Assembly: GCA_003248315.1 (NCBI GenBank)
Contig: QKWM01000004.1
Location: 4,895,001-4,959,000 of the forward strand
Reading direction: 5' to 3'
From: Streptomyces sp. SW4
Lineage (GTDB): Bacteria > Actinomycetota > Actinomycetes > Streptomycetales > Streptomycetaceae
Length of the DNA stretch: 64,000 nt
The notes beneath the pieces are model-generated. The model saw only the letters and a list, made by a program, of their open reading frames with translations. It searched no databases and was not told the origin of the DNA. Each line of letters starts with the position of its first letter. Within the stretch, counting starts at the first letter, position 1. Below are positions 18,705-28,139 of the stretch, piece by piece. The position numbers and the translations under genes were made by a program.

Positions 18705-19898
18705 CCGACCCCCGCCGTGCGACCGACGCGGAGGAACTCCGCCGGCGCACACAGGAACTGCTGGCCGCCCACCCGCCGGCCACGACCGACCGCCTGGACT
18801 TCCTCCGGGCCCGCTTCGACGCCGGACTGGCCTGGGTCCACTTCCCCGAAGGGCTCGGCGGACTCGGCGCCCCCGCTCCCTCCAGCCCGTCGTGGACGCC
18901 GAACTGGCCGCCGCCGGCGCCCCCGACAACGACCCCCGGCGCATCGGCATCGGCCTCGGCATGGCCGCGCCGACCATCCTCCAGTACGGCACCGAGGAGC
19001 AGAAGCGCCGCTTCCTGCGCCCCTGTGGACGGGCGAGGAGGTCTGGTGCCAGCTCTTCAGCGAGCCCGGCGCCGGCTCCGACCTCGCCGCGCTCGGCACC
19101 CGCGCCGTGCGGGACGGCGACACGTGGGTCGTCGACGGGCAGAAGGTGTGGACCTCCAGCGCCCACCTCGCCCGCTGGGCCATCCTCATCGCCCGTACCG
19201 ACCCGGACGTCCCCAAGCACCGGGGCATCACCTACTTCGTCTGCGACATGACCGACCCCGGCGTCGAGGTCCGGCCGCTGCGCCAGATCACCGGCGAGGC
19301 CGAGTTCAACGAGGTCTTCCTCACCGGCGTCCGCATCCCCGACTCCCGGCGCCTCGGCGAGGCCGGCGACGGCTGGCGGGTCGCCCAGACCACGCTGAAC
19401 AACGAGCGCGTCGCCATCGGCGGCGCCCGGCTGCCCCGCGAGGGCGGCATGATCGGCCCCGTCTCCAGGACCTGGCGGGAACGGCCCGAACTGCGCACCC
19501 ACGACCTGCACCAGCGGCTGCTGACGCTGTGGGTGGAGGCCGAGGTCGCCCGGCTCACCGGCGAGCGGCTGCGCCAGCAGCTGGTGGCCGGTCACCCCGG
19601 CCCCGAGGGCGCCGGCATGAAGCTGGCCTTCGCCCGCCTCAACCAGGAGATCAGCGGACTGGAGGTGGAACTCCGCGGCGCCGAGGGCCTGCTGTACGAC
19701 GACTGGACCATGCGCCGCCCCGAGCTGGTCGACTTCACCGGCCGCGACGCCGGCTACCGCTACCTGCGCTCCAAGGGCAACAGCATCGAGGGCGGGACCA
19801 GCGAGGTCCTGCTCAACATCGTCGCCGAGCGCGTCCTCGGGCTGCCCTCCGAACCGCGCACCGACAAGGACGTCGCATGGAAGGACCTGGCCCGATGA
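18701..19898 (+). CDS. Acyl-CoA dehydrogenase, first of pair (two frameshifts)
   Basis: About 399 residues after correction. Seen: CQLFSEPGAGSDLAALGTR, DGQKVWTSSAHLARW, AQTTLNNERVAIGG, LRSKGNSIEGGTSEVLLNIV. The IEGGTSE tail is typical of the larger FadE17/FadE28-like subunit of heteromeric dehydrogenases used on sterol side chains and similar bulky acyl-CoAs; the smaller partner follows. Bases are missing near 18870 and 19022. Start and stop overlap both neighbours (ATGA). Confidence 0.85.
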
Positions 19899-20980
19899 GC
19901 GCACAGCCGGATCTGCTGTACACCGAGGAGGAAGAGGCGCTGCGCGCCGCCGTCCGGGACCTGCTCACCGACCACTGCGACGCGGCCGGTGTGATCGCGC
20001 GCGTCGAGTCGGACGCCCCGCACGACCTCTCCCTTTGGAAGAACCTCGCCGACGGCATGGGCCTGGCCGGGCTGCTGGTCCCCGAGGAACGCGGCGGCCA
20101 GGGCGCCACCCACCGCGAGGCCGCGGTCGTCCTGGAGGAGCTGGGCCGGGCCGTGGCGCCCGTGCCGTACCTCACCAGCGCCGTCGTCGCCACGGAGGCG
20201 CTGCTGGCCTGCGACGCGGGCGGCGACCTCCTCGCCGAGCTGGCGTCCGGCCGGCGCATCGGCGCCCTCGCCGTCGGCCTGCACACCGCGCCGTCCGCCG
20301 CCTTCGCCACCGTACGGCTCGACGGCGGCGCGCTGCACGGAACGCTGACCGGCGTCGCGGACGCGGCCGTCGCCGACGTGCTGCTGGTACCCGCGGACGA
20401 CGGCGGGCTGTACGCCGTCGCGGCGGACGCCGCCACCGTGACCCCGCAGACGTCCCTGGACCTCACCCGGCCGCTCGCCGAGGTGAGGCTCGACGGGGCA
20501 CCGGGCCAGCGGCTGGGCGACGCCGGGCCCGCGGTGCGGCGCGCCCTGCGGGCCGGGGCCGGGCTGCTCGCCTCGGAGCAACTCGGCGTCGCCGACTGGG
20601 CCTTGACCGAAACCGTGCGCTACCTGAAGGAACGCAAGCAGTTCAACCGGCCCGTCGGCGGCTTCCAGGCCCTCAAGCACCGGCTGGCCCAGCTGTGGCT
20701 GGAGACCGTCCACCTGCGGGCCGCCGCACGCAACGCCGCCGACGCGCTCGCGACCGGCCGGGACACCGACGTGGCCGTGGCCGTCGCCCAGGCGTACGCC
20801 GCGCCCGTAGCCGTCCACGCCGCCGAGGAGGCGCTTCAACTGCACGGCGGCATCGGCATGACCTGGGAACACCCCGTCCACCTGTACCTGAAGCGGGCCA
20901 AGGCGGACTCGATCGCCCACGGCACCGCGGGCGCCCACCGCGCGGCGCTCGCCGGCCTGGTCGACCTCGCCGCCCCCTGA
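19895..20980 (+). CDS. Acyl-CoA dehydrogenase, second of pair
   Basis: 361 residues, intact. Middle and C-terminal domains: FNRPVGGFQALKHRLAQLWL, LHGGIGMTWEHPVHLYLKRA. The N-terminal and middle domains are less conserved than in the first subunit and the active-site Glu motif is absent, as in FadE18/FadE29-like partners of heterotetramers. Overlap ATGA with the upstream subunit supports assembly as an alpha2beta2 enzyme. A strong terminator follows. Confidence 0.85.
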   Translation: MSAQPDLLYTEEEEALRAAVRDLLTDHCDAAGVIARVESDAPHDLSLWKNLADGMGLAGLLVPEERGGQGATHREAAVVLEELGRAVAPVPYLTSAVVATEALLACDAGGDLLAELASGRRIGALAVGLHTAPSAAFATVRLDGGALHGTLTGVADAAVADVLLVPADDGGLYAVAADAATVTPQTSLDLTRPLAEVRLDGAPGQRLGDAGPAVRRALRAGAGLLASEQLGVADWALTETVRYLKERKQFNRPVGGFQALKHRLAQLWLETVHLRAAARNAADALATGRDTDVAVAVAQAYAAPVAVHAAEEALQLHGGIGMTWEHPVHLYLKRAKADSIAHGTAGAHRAALAGLVDLAAP

Positions 20981-21003
20981 CGGACACCCCCGGGCCGCGC
21001 CCC

Positions 21004-21040
21004 ACGAGAAGCCCACCCGGCCGCCGGGTGGGCTTCTCGT
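21004..21040 (+). terminator. Perfect 17-bp hairpin terminator
   Basis: ACGAGAAGCCCACCCGG (21004-21020) pairs perfectly with 21024-21040 around CCG. It lies 24 bases after the acyl-CoA dehydrogenase stop and ends the three-gene operon. Confidence 0.85.
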
Positions 21041-21166
21041 GTGCGCGCCGCAACCTGGATGAACGAAGGGCGGCACTCCGGCCAACTCCCCGCACGACTC
21101 TGCTCCCAGGCCCCTCCCGGACCCCATACTCGCTGGGTCCCACCAGGCCTACCAGGGAGGCAGAGC

Positions 21167-22026
21167 ATGGCCCTCACCACCCGCCGCAGAGCCCTCACCA
21201 CCCTCGGCGCCGCCCTCGCGGGCACCGTCGCGCTGCCCGCCGGCACCGCGCTGGCCGGCGAACGGCCGCACGGGCCGCGCCCGTTGTGGCGCGCCCACGC
21301 CCACAACGACTACGAGCACCCCCGCCCCTCCTCGACGCCCTCGACCACCGCTTCGGCAGCGTCGAGGCCGACATCTTCCTCGTCGACGGCCGGCTCCTCG
21401 TCGCCCACGACCCGAGGACCTCGACCCCTCCCGCACCCTGGAGGCCCTCTACCTCGCACCGCTCGCCGCCCGCGTCCGCGCCCACCACGGCTCCGTCTAC
21501 CGCGGCCACCGCCGCCCCTGCAACTCCTCATCGACCTCAAGACCGAGGGCGCCTCGACCTACCTCGAACTCGACCGGCAACTGCGCCGCTACGGGCGCCT
21601 GTTCACCCGCTACGCCAACGGCCGGGTCGTCCCGGCGCCGTCACGGCCGTGATCTCCGGCGACCGCGCGGCCCGCGCCCCGATGGAGGCACAGCGAGTCC
21701 GCCGCGCGTTCTACGACGGCCGGCTCACCGACCTCGGCACCCCGGCCCCGGCCTCCTTCGTGCCGCTCATCAGCGACAACTGGACCCGCAACTTCACCTG
21801 GCAGGGCGTGGGCCCCTTCCCGGACGCCGAACGCCGCAGACTGCACGGCATCGTCGCCGCCGCGCACGCCCGGGGCCGGCGCGTCCGCTTCTGGGCCACC
21901 CCCGACCTGCCCGGCCCCGCCCGGGACGCCGTGTGGACCGAACTGCTCGCCGCCGGGGTCGACCACCTCAACACCGACGACCTCGCCGGCCTGGAGGCGT
22001 TCCTCGACGCCCGCCACGCCGCGTAG
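21167..22026 (+). CDS. Tat-exported glycerophosphodiester/PI-PLC-like phosphodiesterase (four frameshifts)
   Basis: A twin-arginine signal (TTRRRALTTLGAALAGTVAL ... ALA, residues 5-30) precedes a mature part starting RAHAHNDYEHPRPLLDALDH, which matches secreted phosphatidylinositol-specific phospholipase C/GDPD-like proteins: HNDY, VEADIFLVDGRLLVAHDPED, and the closing GVDHLNTDDLAGLEAFL. Four missing C residues (near 21328, 21412, 21515, 21634) must be restored to obtain about 286 residues. AGGGAGG precedes the ATG. Substrate is unknown. Confidence 0.75.
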
Positions 22027-22167
22027 CGCACGGCACCCGGGAACACCACACGTTCGGCGGACAGGTCAGCCGCCCGGACGAACCCTCCGCTACGCCACAC
22101 TTGCGGCCGAACGCCGTGAACCGGACGTCGGGAGCCGGACGTGGCGGCGTGGCGGAGGAGGTTGACG

Positions 22168-22362
22168 ATGGCCATTTCCATCTCTGTGGTGCTGTTGCTG
22201 GCGATCCTGGCGGTGATCTTCCTGCGCAACGGCGGGCTGAAGTTCTCGCACGCGCTCGTGTGCATGCTGCTCGGCTTCTACCTGGCCAGCACCAGCATCG
22301 CCCCGACCATCCAGAGCGGCCTGACGGCGACGGCGGACATCGTCGGCAGCCTCAGCCCCTGA
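22168..22362 (+). CDS. Small membrane protein
   Basis: 64 residues. Two hydrophobic segments (MAISISVVLLLAILAVIFL and ALVCMLLGFYLASTSIAPT) and a tail ATADIVGSLSP. GGAGGAGG ends 6 bases before the ATG at 22168, clearly a better start than the upstream in-frame 22141. A conserved small protein in streptomycetes by resemblance; function unknown. Confidence 0.65.
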   Translation: MAISISVVLLLAILAVIFLRNGGLKFSHALVCMLLGFYLASTSIAPTIQSGLTATADIVGSLSP

Positions 22363-22386
22363 CCGCCGCCGCGGCCGACGCGGCCG

Positions 22387-22763
22387 TCACGCGCCGACGA
22401 CCCGGGAGCGGATGAGGAAGCGCACCCCCTCGGGTGCCTCCAGGGAGAAGCCGCTGCCGCGGCCCTCGACGACGTCCACGATGAGCCGGGTGTGGCTCCA
22501 CACCTCGTACTGGCTCCGCGACATCCAGAACGTCACCGGTTCCGCCACGCCCTCCACGTCCAGCTCCGCGAGCAGGACGTCCGCCGCGCCGGTGCGGAAC
22601 TCGCCCGCCGGGTAGCACATGGGGGCGCTGCCGTCGCAGCAGCCGCCGGACTGGTGGAACATCAGCGGGCCGTGCTGTGCGCGCAGCCGCCGCAGCAGCT
22701 CTGCCGCCGCGGGGTCAGCTCCACCCGTGGCGTCTCCTCGTAGATGTCCTGCATGCGCGCCAT
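22387..22763 (-). CDS. DUF779 family protein (frameshift near 22710)
   Basis: About 125 residues. GPLMFHQSGGCCDGSAPMCY holds the Cys pair typical of DUF779, followed by ADVLLAELD, VTFWMSRSQYEVWSHTRLIVD. One C is missing near 22710; restoring it joins RVELTPAAAELLRRLRAQHG. DUF779 proteins are usually encoded next to acetaldehyde-type aldehyde dehydrogenases; here such an enzyme lies 16 kb away (39102-40625). Confidence 0.8.
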
Positions 22764-22804
22764 GACAGCACGCGGAAGGTTGCGAGAGCGTTGCAGCGGC
22801 GTCG

Positions 22805-23194
22805 TCAGTCCGCCGGCGCGCCGTCGCGGGGGAGCACGGTGACGCGGTGGAAGTTGCAGCCCGACGGGGTGTCCGGGGCGGGCGGCGCGGGATGCGCCTT
22901 GAGCGCGATGCTGACCAGGCTCAGCAGCAGGTCGACGTCGGCCTCGCAGTCCAGGTGCACCGTCACCCAGCGGGAGCCGGGGACCAGGTGGATCGCGCTG
23001 GAGCCGCCGAGGTCGTAGTGGTAGCGCTGGATGAGGCGGCGGGTGAGGTGGAGGTCCACGTCCCGGCCGGTGTGGAAGTGGGCGATCTCGCCGCCCGCGG
23101 AGCGGAGCGCCTGCCCGGTACCGCAGCCGGCCGGCCCGGTGCTGAGATCGGGCCACGCCGCCAGCCGCTGGAGGGCGCGCTGAGCCAGTGTCAT
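22805..23194 (-). CDS. Luciferase-domain (DUF5519-like) protein
   Basis: 129 residues, intact. FHTGRDVDLHLTRRLIQRYH and VPGSRWVTVHLDCEADVDLL match a small family annotated from similarity to a domain in fungal luciferase; light emission is not implied. No membrane or signal sequence. It lies 41 bases upstream of the DUF779 gene on the same strand and may share its transcript. Confidence 0.65.
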   Translation of the reverse strand: MTLAQRALQRLAAWPDLSTGPAGCGTGQALRSAGGEIAHFHTGRDVDLHLTRRLIQRYHYDLGGSSAIHLVPGSRWVTVHLDCEADVDLLLSLVSIALKAHPAPPAPDTPSGCNFHRVTVLPRDGAPAD

Positions 23195-23370
23195 GGCCCC
23201 ATCGTCGCCCGATCACCGCGCCGCAACCAGTGGTTGAGCGATTTGTAACCGGCACGTGAGGTGCGCCGGCCGTTCGGCCGCGGGCACCGGGGCTCCCGGC
23301 GGCCCCGGGCGCGACGCGCGGTGGCGTGCCGGTCGGGTCCCCGTGGCGGGCGGGCGTTACGGTCGGCGTC

Positions 23371-24855
23371 ATGGACGGTGACCGGCGGACCTGGAGCGCG
23401 TGTCTGCTCGGCGGGGCGGTGTTCGCCGTGTGCATGGCCGGCACCACCCTGCCGACGCCCCTCTACCCCCTCTACCAGGAGAAGTTCGGCTTCTCGGAGC
23501 TGACGGTCACCGTCGTGTACGCCGTCTACGCCTTCGGGGTCATCGGCGTGCTGCTGCTGGCCGGGAACGTCTCGGACGGTGTGGGCCGGCGCCCGGTGCT
23601 GCTGTGGGGTCTGGGTTTCGCGGCGGCCGGCGCCGTCTGCTTCCTGGTGGCCGGCGGCCTCGGCCCGCTGTACGCGGGGCGGCTGCTGTCGGGGCTGTCC
23701 GCGGGGCTGTTCACCGGCGCGGCCACGGCGTACGTGATGGAGTCGGCGCCGCCCGGCGGTGCCTCCCGAGCCACGTTCGTGGCGACCGCCGCCAACATGG
23801 GCGGGCTGGGCTGCGGCCCGCTGCTCGCCGGAGTCCTCGCCCAGTACGCGGCCTGGCCGCTGTACCTGCCGTACGCCGTCCACCTCGCCCTGGTGGCCTG
23901 CTCGGCGGCGGTCCTGCTGCGGCTGCCGGAGACCGTGCGGGAGCGGCGGCCGCTGCGCGCGGTCCGGCCGCAGCGGCCCGGTGTGCCGCCGCCGGTGCGG
24001 GCGGTCTTCGGACCGGCGGCCACCGCGGCGTTCGTGGGCTTCGCGCTGTTCGGGGTGTTCACCTCGGTCAGCCCGTCGTTCCTCGCCCACTCCCTGGGTG
24101 TCACCGACCACGCCGTGAGCGGTCTGGTCGTCGCGCTCGCCTTCTTCTCCTCGACCGCCGGACAGCTGGCCGTCGGCCGCGTCGGCGCCGCCCGGTCCCT
24201 GCCGCTCGGCTGCGCCGCGCTCCTCGCCGGTCTGGCCCTGCTCGCCGCCGCGCTGCACTGGGACCTGCTGCCGCTGGTGGTCCTGAGCGCGATCGTCGGC
24301 GGGATCGGGCAGGGCCTGTCCTTCCGCGGGGCGCTGACCGCGGTGGCCGGGGCGACGCCGGCGGACCGGCGCGCGGCGGTGATCTCTACCCTGTTCGTGG
24401 TGGCCTACGCGGGCATCTCGGTGCCGGTCGTCGGCGTGGGGCTGCTGTCGGGACCGATGGGACTGGAGGGCGCGGGCCTGGTGTTCATCGCCTGCATGAC
24501 CGTCCTCGTCGTGACGGCGGCCGGGTACCTGCTGCGCCGGCCGGTGGAGGCGGGGGCGACGGGGAGGGGCCGGCGGGCGGGGCGGCTGAGCCGTGGCCGG
24601 GCGTGCGCCGGTGTCGCGGCCGCGTACCGGGTCCCGCCGCGACGCGCGAGGCCCCCGGGACGCGCGAGCCCCGGGACGCGCGAGCCCCCGGGACGCGCGA
24701 GCCCCCGGGACGCGCGAGCCCCGGGACGCGCGAGCCCCCGGGACGCGCGAAGCCCCCGCCGGCACCGGCCGGCGAGGGCTTCGCGCACGTACGGCCCATC
24801 AGGTGTCAGTAGATGTTCGCCTCGACCTCCGGCCCGTCCCCCCGCGTCGCGTTGA
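23371..24855 (+). CDS. MFS drug exporter; reading frame runs on through a tandem repeat
   Basis: Twelve hydrophobic segments; DGVGRRPVLLWGLGF after helix 2 is the MFS loop motif, and LSGLSAGLFTGAATAYVME is a motif-C-like helix. The transporter part ends near residue 400 (AAGYLLRRPVEAG). Beyond about 24590 the frame reads a 17-bp repeat array and the antisense end of the next gene, giving an Arg/Pro/Ala-rich tail. A missing base near 24560 would instead give a TGA at about 24590, the expected end. The substrate is unknown. Confidence 0.8.
   Translation: MDGDRRTWSACLLGGAVFAVCMAGTTLPTPLYPLYQEKFGFSELTVTVVYAVYAFGVIGVLLLAGNVSDGVGRRPVLLWGLGFAAAGAVCFLVAGGLGPLYAGRLLSGLSAGLFTGAATAYVMESAPPGGASRATFVATAANMGGLGCGPLLAGVLAQYAAWPLYLPYAVHLALVACSAAVLLRLPETVRERRPLRAVRPQRPGVPPPVRAVFGPAATAAFVGFALFGVFTSVSPSFLAHSLGVTDHAVSGLVVALAFFSSTAGQLAVGRVGAARSLPLGCAALLAGLALLAAALHWDLLPLVVLSAIVGGIGQGLSFRGALTAVAGATPADRRAAVISTLFVVAYAGISVPVVGVGLLSGPMGLEGAGLVFIACMTVLVVTAAGYLLRRPVEAGATGRGRRAGRLSRGRACAGVAAAYRVPPRRARPPGRASPGTREPPGRASPRDARAPGRASPRDARSPRRHRPARASRTYGPSGVSRCSPRPPARPPASR
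24640..24757. repeat. 17-bp tandem array at the MFS/SnoaL junction
   Basis: Seven head-to-tail copies of GGGACGCGCGAGCCCCC, with 16/17-base variants differing in the C-run and divergent end copies. It lies between two convergent genes and next to their terminator. Confidence 0.85.
24749..24782. terminator. Bidirectional hairpin between convergent genes
   Basis: GAAGCCCCCGCCGGC pairs with the 24768-24782 arm (one C-T mismatch). It sits between the MFS gene and the SnoaL-fold gene and can serve both strands. Confidence 0.7.
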
Positions 24856-25804
24856 TCTGGGCCCGCAGCGCGATCTCGTCGTACACCCGGTACTCGCGCA
24901 CGATCCGGCCGTTCTGGACCAGGAACTGGGAGACGCCCAGCACGGTCACCGGCTGCCCGGTCAGGGCGCCGAACACGGGCGTGCCCCGGTAGGTGCCGTG
25001 CATCGTCCACAGCACGGCGACGCGCAGGCCCGCGTACCGCTCGTTGTAGTTGGCCTGGACGTCCCGGACGGCGAACCGGGCGTCCGGGAACGGGCCGACC
25101 ATGGCCAGCAGGTCGGCCTGGTAGCGCTCGGGGCGGATGACCGTGCGGTCGCCGATCGTGTGCAGGAACAGGTCCCGCACCATGTAGTCGTGGACCTTGT
25201 TCAGGCGCCGGTGCGACCACACGTCCTCGATGAACTCCAGCACCATCTCGCACTCGGCACGGTACTGGTCGGGGCGCTCCCCGCTGTCGCCGGTGCGCAG
25301 CACCTCCTTCGGCGCCGCCTCGGTCATCGACCCGGTGTACCCCTGGAAGCGCAGCCCGCGCGCCACCTCGTCCGGGTCGAGGCCCAGCTGCAGACAGTCC
25401 GCGAGATCGTCGCGGACGACCCACTCCTCGACCATCCGGCCACGCCGGTAGAGGCAGTTGGCGACGGTGCGCTGGCGGACGGGCACGAGACGGCCGTCCA
25501 CCAGGTGCTCGTCGGCGGAGAAGACGAGGTGGGAGCTGAGGAACGCGTCGTCGCCGCGCGCCTCCCACACCACGTCCTCGGCCTGCCCGATGTGACCGGG
25601 GACCGCGGCCATGCGCATCGTGCTGCCCTCGATCACGCCGTCGCGTCCGACGACCGTGCCCAGGCTGGTGTGGACGATGGAGTCCGGTTCGTAGTTCTCG
25701 ACGATGTGGTCGATGTCCCGGGCGACCCAGATGCGGTCGGTGACCTCGCGGATGAAGTCGTCCGGGTCGGCGTACGGCTGGTAGGCGACGGGGTCGAGGG
25801 GCAT
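24806..25804 (-). CDS. Double SnoaL-like (NTF2-fold) protein
   Basis: 332 residues, intact. Two NTF2-fold domains in tandem: residues 12-150 (FIREVTDRIWVARDIDHIVE, then YEPDSIVHTSLGTVVGRDGV) and 185-325 (MVLEFIEDVWSHRRLNKVHD ... VHDYMVRDLFLHTIGDR). The fold serves isomerases, cyclases and ester-cyclase-like enzymes; no catalytic set can be assigned. AAGGAAG precedes the ATG. It has its own upstream ATACGTAT site (25870-25877) and belongs to the LacI island. Confidence 0.75.
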   Translation of the reverse strand: MPLDPVAYQPYADPDDFIREVTDRIWVARDIDHIVENYEPDSIVHTSLGTVVGRDGVIEGSTMRMAAVPGHIGQAEDVVWEARGDDAFLSSHLVFSADEHLVDGRLVPVRQRTVANCLYRRGRMVEEWVVRDDLADCLQLGLDPDEVARGLRFQGYTGSMTEAAPKEVLRTGDSGERPDQYRAECEMVLEFIEDVWSHRRLNKVHDYMVRDLFLHTIGDRTVIRPERYQADLLAMVGPFPDARFAVRDVQANYNERYAGLRVAVLWTMHGTYRGTPVFGALTGQPVTVLGVSQFLVQNGRIVREYRVYDEIALRAQINATRGDGPEVEANIY

Positions 25805-25868
25805 GGTGCTTCCTTGTCTCGATGGGGGGCGGGTACCGGGCCCCGGGAAGGGCGGGTACCGGGCTGCG

Positions 25869-25878
25869 TATACGTATG
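25869..25878. promoter_or_regulatory. ATACGTAT site before the SnoaL-fold gene
   Basis: TATACGTATG contains the perfect 8-base palindrome ATACGTAT, shared with three other promoter regions of the island (27270, 32374, 32546). Likely LacI-family operator. Confidence 0.65.
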
Positions 25879-25886
25879 TGTGCGTG

Positions 25887-27231
25887 TCAGCGGGCGAACT
25901 TGTCGGCGCCCAGCTGGGTGCGGTAGGTCTCCGTCATGAAGCAGGTCACCACGACGAGCCCGATGAGGGCGCCGGCGGCGAGGTAGGCGTAGACCGCGTA
26001 GATGGTGCCGAAGGAGGTGACCAGCAGGGCCGCCACGAACGGGGTGATGCCCATGAACACGGAGAACGAGCTGTTGTAGGCGATCGCGCTGGCGCTGAAC
26101 CGGGTGCGGGTGGCGAACAGTTCGGCCGCGCAGACCGTGACGATGCCCGTGAGGAAGAACTCCGGGACGATGTAGATGAGCTGGCTGGCGACGGCGGCGC
26201 CGAACGTGCCCGCCTCGCCGACCTTGAAGGCCAGCGGGACCAGGACCAGGCACGAGACGGCGCCGGCGATCAGCATCGGCTTGCGGCCGATGCGGTCGGA
26301 GATGATGCCGGCCAGCGGCAGCAGCGGGATCAGGACGGCGACGGAGATCGCGTTCGAGGCCAGGCCCATCCAGCGGGGCAGTCCGAGCGTGCCGGTCAGG
26401 TACTCCGGATAGAACGTGACCCAGGTGTAGGACAGGATCGCGAGCATGATCGACACGCCGCAGAAGACCAGGATCGGCCGCCACTGCGAGCGCAGCGCCT
26501 CGCGGATCGGCGCCTTCACCACGTCGGCGCCGCCCTCGGTCGCCCGGACGAACTCCGGCGTCTCCCCGATGTGCCGGCGCAGCCACAGCCCGACCAGGCT
26601 GAGCGGCAGCGCCAGGACGAACGGCACGCGCCAGCCCCACGACTCGAGCTCGGGGCCCTGGAACGCCCAGCTGGTCAGCGCGGCGGTGCCGGCGCCCGCC
26701 AGGATGCCGAGGAAGCAGCTGTTGGAGGCGTACGACGTGTAGTACGCCCGGCGGTCGGGCTCGGCCCACTCCACGACGAACGCCACCGCGCCGACGTACT
26801 CGCCGCCCGAGACCATGCCCTGCACGACGCGCAGGAGCAGCAGGAGCAGCGGGGCGAGGATGCCGATCGCGTGATAGGTGGGCAGCAGCCCGATCAGCGC
26901 GGTCGTCACGCCCATGAAGACGATGGTGTACAGCAGGGCCTTCTTGCGGCCCACCCGGTCGCCCCAGCGGCCCACCAGCGTGCCGCCCAGGGGCGGAACA
27001 GGCAGGAGATGGCGACGATCGCGTAGGTGCTCAGGACCGCGACGCTCTCGTCGCTCTCGGGGAAGAACGCCGGGGCCATGATCGGGGCCATGTAGCCGTA
27101 GAGGCCGTAGTCGAATTGTTCTACGAAGTTACCGATGCTTCCTGCGCCGATGGCGCGGCGTATCGCCTTCCGCTTCTGCGCGGCGTCCTCGGGACGCCGA
27201 CGGCGGCGGTGGGTGGCGCTGCAGCGGACAT
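25887..27231 (-). CDS. MHS-family MFS solute:H+ symporter (two frameshifts)
   Basis: About 448 residues with twelve helices. The start AIGAGSIGNFVEQFDYGLYG, the loop RWGDRVGRKKALLYT and RIGRKPMLIAG, and VVQGMVSGGEYVGA place it in the metabolite:H+ symporter group (ShiA/ProP/KgtP-like), which imports organic acids, osmolytes or shikimate-like compounds. Bases are missing near 27192 and 26990. GGAGAAGCC precedes the ATG at 27231, with an operator-like CATACGTATG 39 bases upstream. Probable importer of the island's substrate. Confidence 0.82.
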
Positions 27232-27269
27232 GGCTTCTCCGATCGCGCGGACTGCTGAGGATGGGTGTG

Positions 27270-27279
27270 CATACGTATG
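27270..27279. promoter_or_regulatory. CATACGTATG site before the MHS transporter
   Basis: A perfect 10-base palindrome between the transporter start and the aldolase stop; same core as the sites at 25870, 32375 and 32547. Confidence 0.7.
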
Positions 27280-27324
27280 AATGCGATGGATCGCGGTGAA
27301 CGTTAAGGAGCGTCGCCGGTGGCG

Positions 27325-28139
27325 TCAAGGGGTCTGCGAGGTCTGCCGGAGCGAAGGGTTCCGAGGCCGGCCGGGGCGGTCCGCGGCCGACGGCACGAGC
27401 GCGCGGAAGGCGTCCATCAGGACGGCCGCCGTGTTGTACAGGACCAGCCGGGCGCCCGCCTCCTCGGCCGCGCGGGCCGCCTCCGCCGACGGCACGATGG
27501 ACATCACGGCCCGCCCCGCGTCATGCGCGGCACGGTGGACCCGCCGCGTGAGCCCCTCGACGACGTCCGGGCCGGGGAAACCGCAGTCCGCCGCGAGGTC
27601 GGACGGCCCGACCAGGACGGCGTCCACGCCCTCGGTCGCGGCGATCTCGCCGGCCGCGGCACACGCCCGCTCCGTCTCGATCATCACCACGACCAGGGTG
27701 TCCTCGCCCGCCACCAGATGCTCCCGCGCCGTCACGGTGCCGAAGCGGCCCGCCCTGCTGTACGTGGCGAAACCGCGCTGCCCCAGCGGCGGATAGCGGT
27801 CCGCCGCGACGGCCCGCCGGGCGTCCGCCGCGCTGTCGACGTGGGATGGACGATCCCCGTCGCCCCGAGGTCCAGGCAGCGCAGCGCCAGGGCGGGCTCG
27901 GCGGCGCCGACCCGCACCAGCACGTCGACCCCGTGCGCCGCGGCGGCCGTCAGATGGTGCTGGAGCGCGGTCGTGTCGGCCGGGCCGTGCTCGCAGTCCA
28001 GGACCACGTAGTCGAGCCCCGCGACCCCCGCCATCTCCACCAGCGTCTCCGACGGCAGCCGCAGCAGGGCGCCGTACAGCCGCTCCCCGGCCGCGAGCCG
28101 TCGCTTGAGCGAGGGCCGCCCGGGGCCGCGGGCCGTCAC
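27325..28139 (-). CDS. HpcH/HpaI-family aldolase (frameshift near 27842)
   Basis: Class II pyruvate-type aldolase fold: LDYVVLDCEHGPADTTALQH (catalytic His/Asp loop), VVVMIETERACAAAGEIAA (metal Glu) and VDAVLVGPSDLAADCG. These enzymes cleave 4-hydroxy-2-oxo-acids to pyruvate and an aldehyde. One C is missing near 27842. The GTG start overlaps the upstream SDR stop as GTGA. About 272 residues, family size. Likely the carbon-cleaving step of the island. Confidence 0.85.

Noticed and set aside
17523..19904. Very long antisense open frames (for example 793 codons here, 733 at 56844-59045, 478 at 12216-13652)
   Set aside because: They lie opposite clear genes, have low-complexity Gly/Ala/Arg or Val/Gly/Asp composition and arise from high GC third positions.
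22805..23194. Bioluminescence gene
   Set aside because: The luciferase label is a domain name; there are no lux genes and the protein is only 129 residues.
24640..24757. CRISPR-like array
   Set aside because: Units are contiguous with no unique spacers and there are no cas genes.
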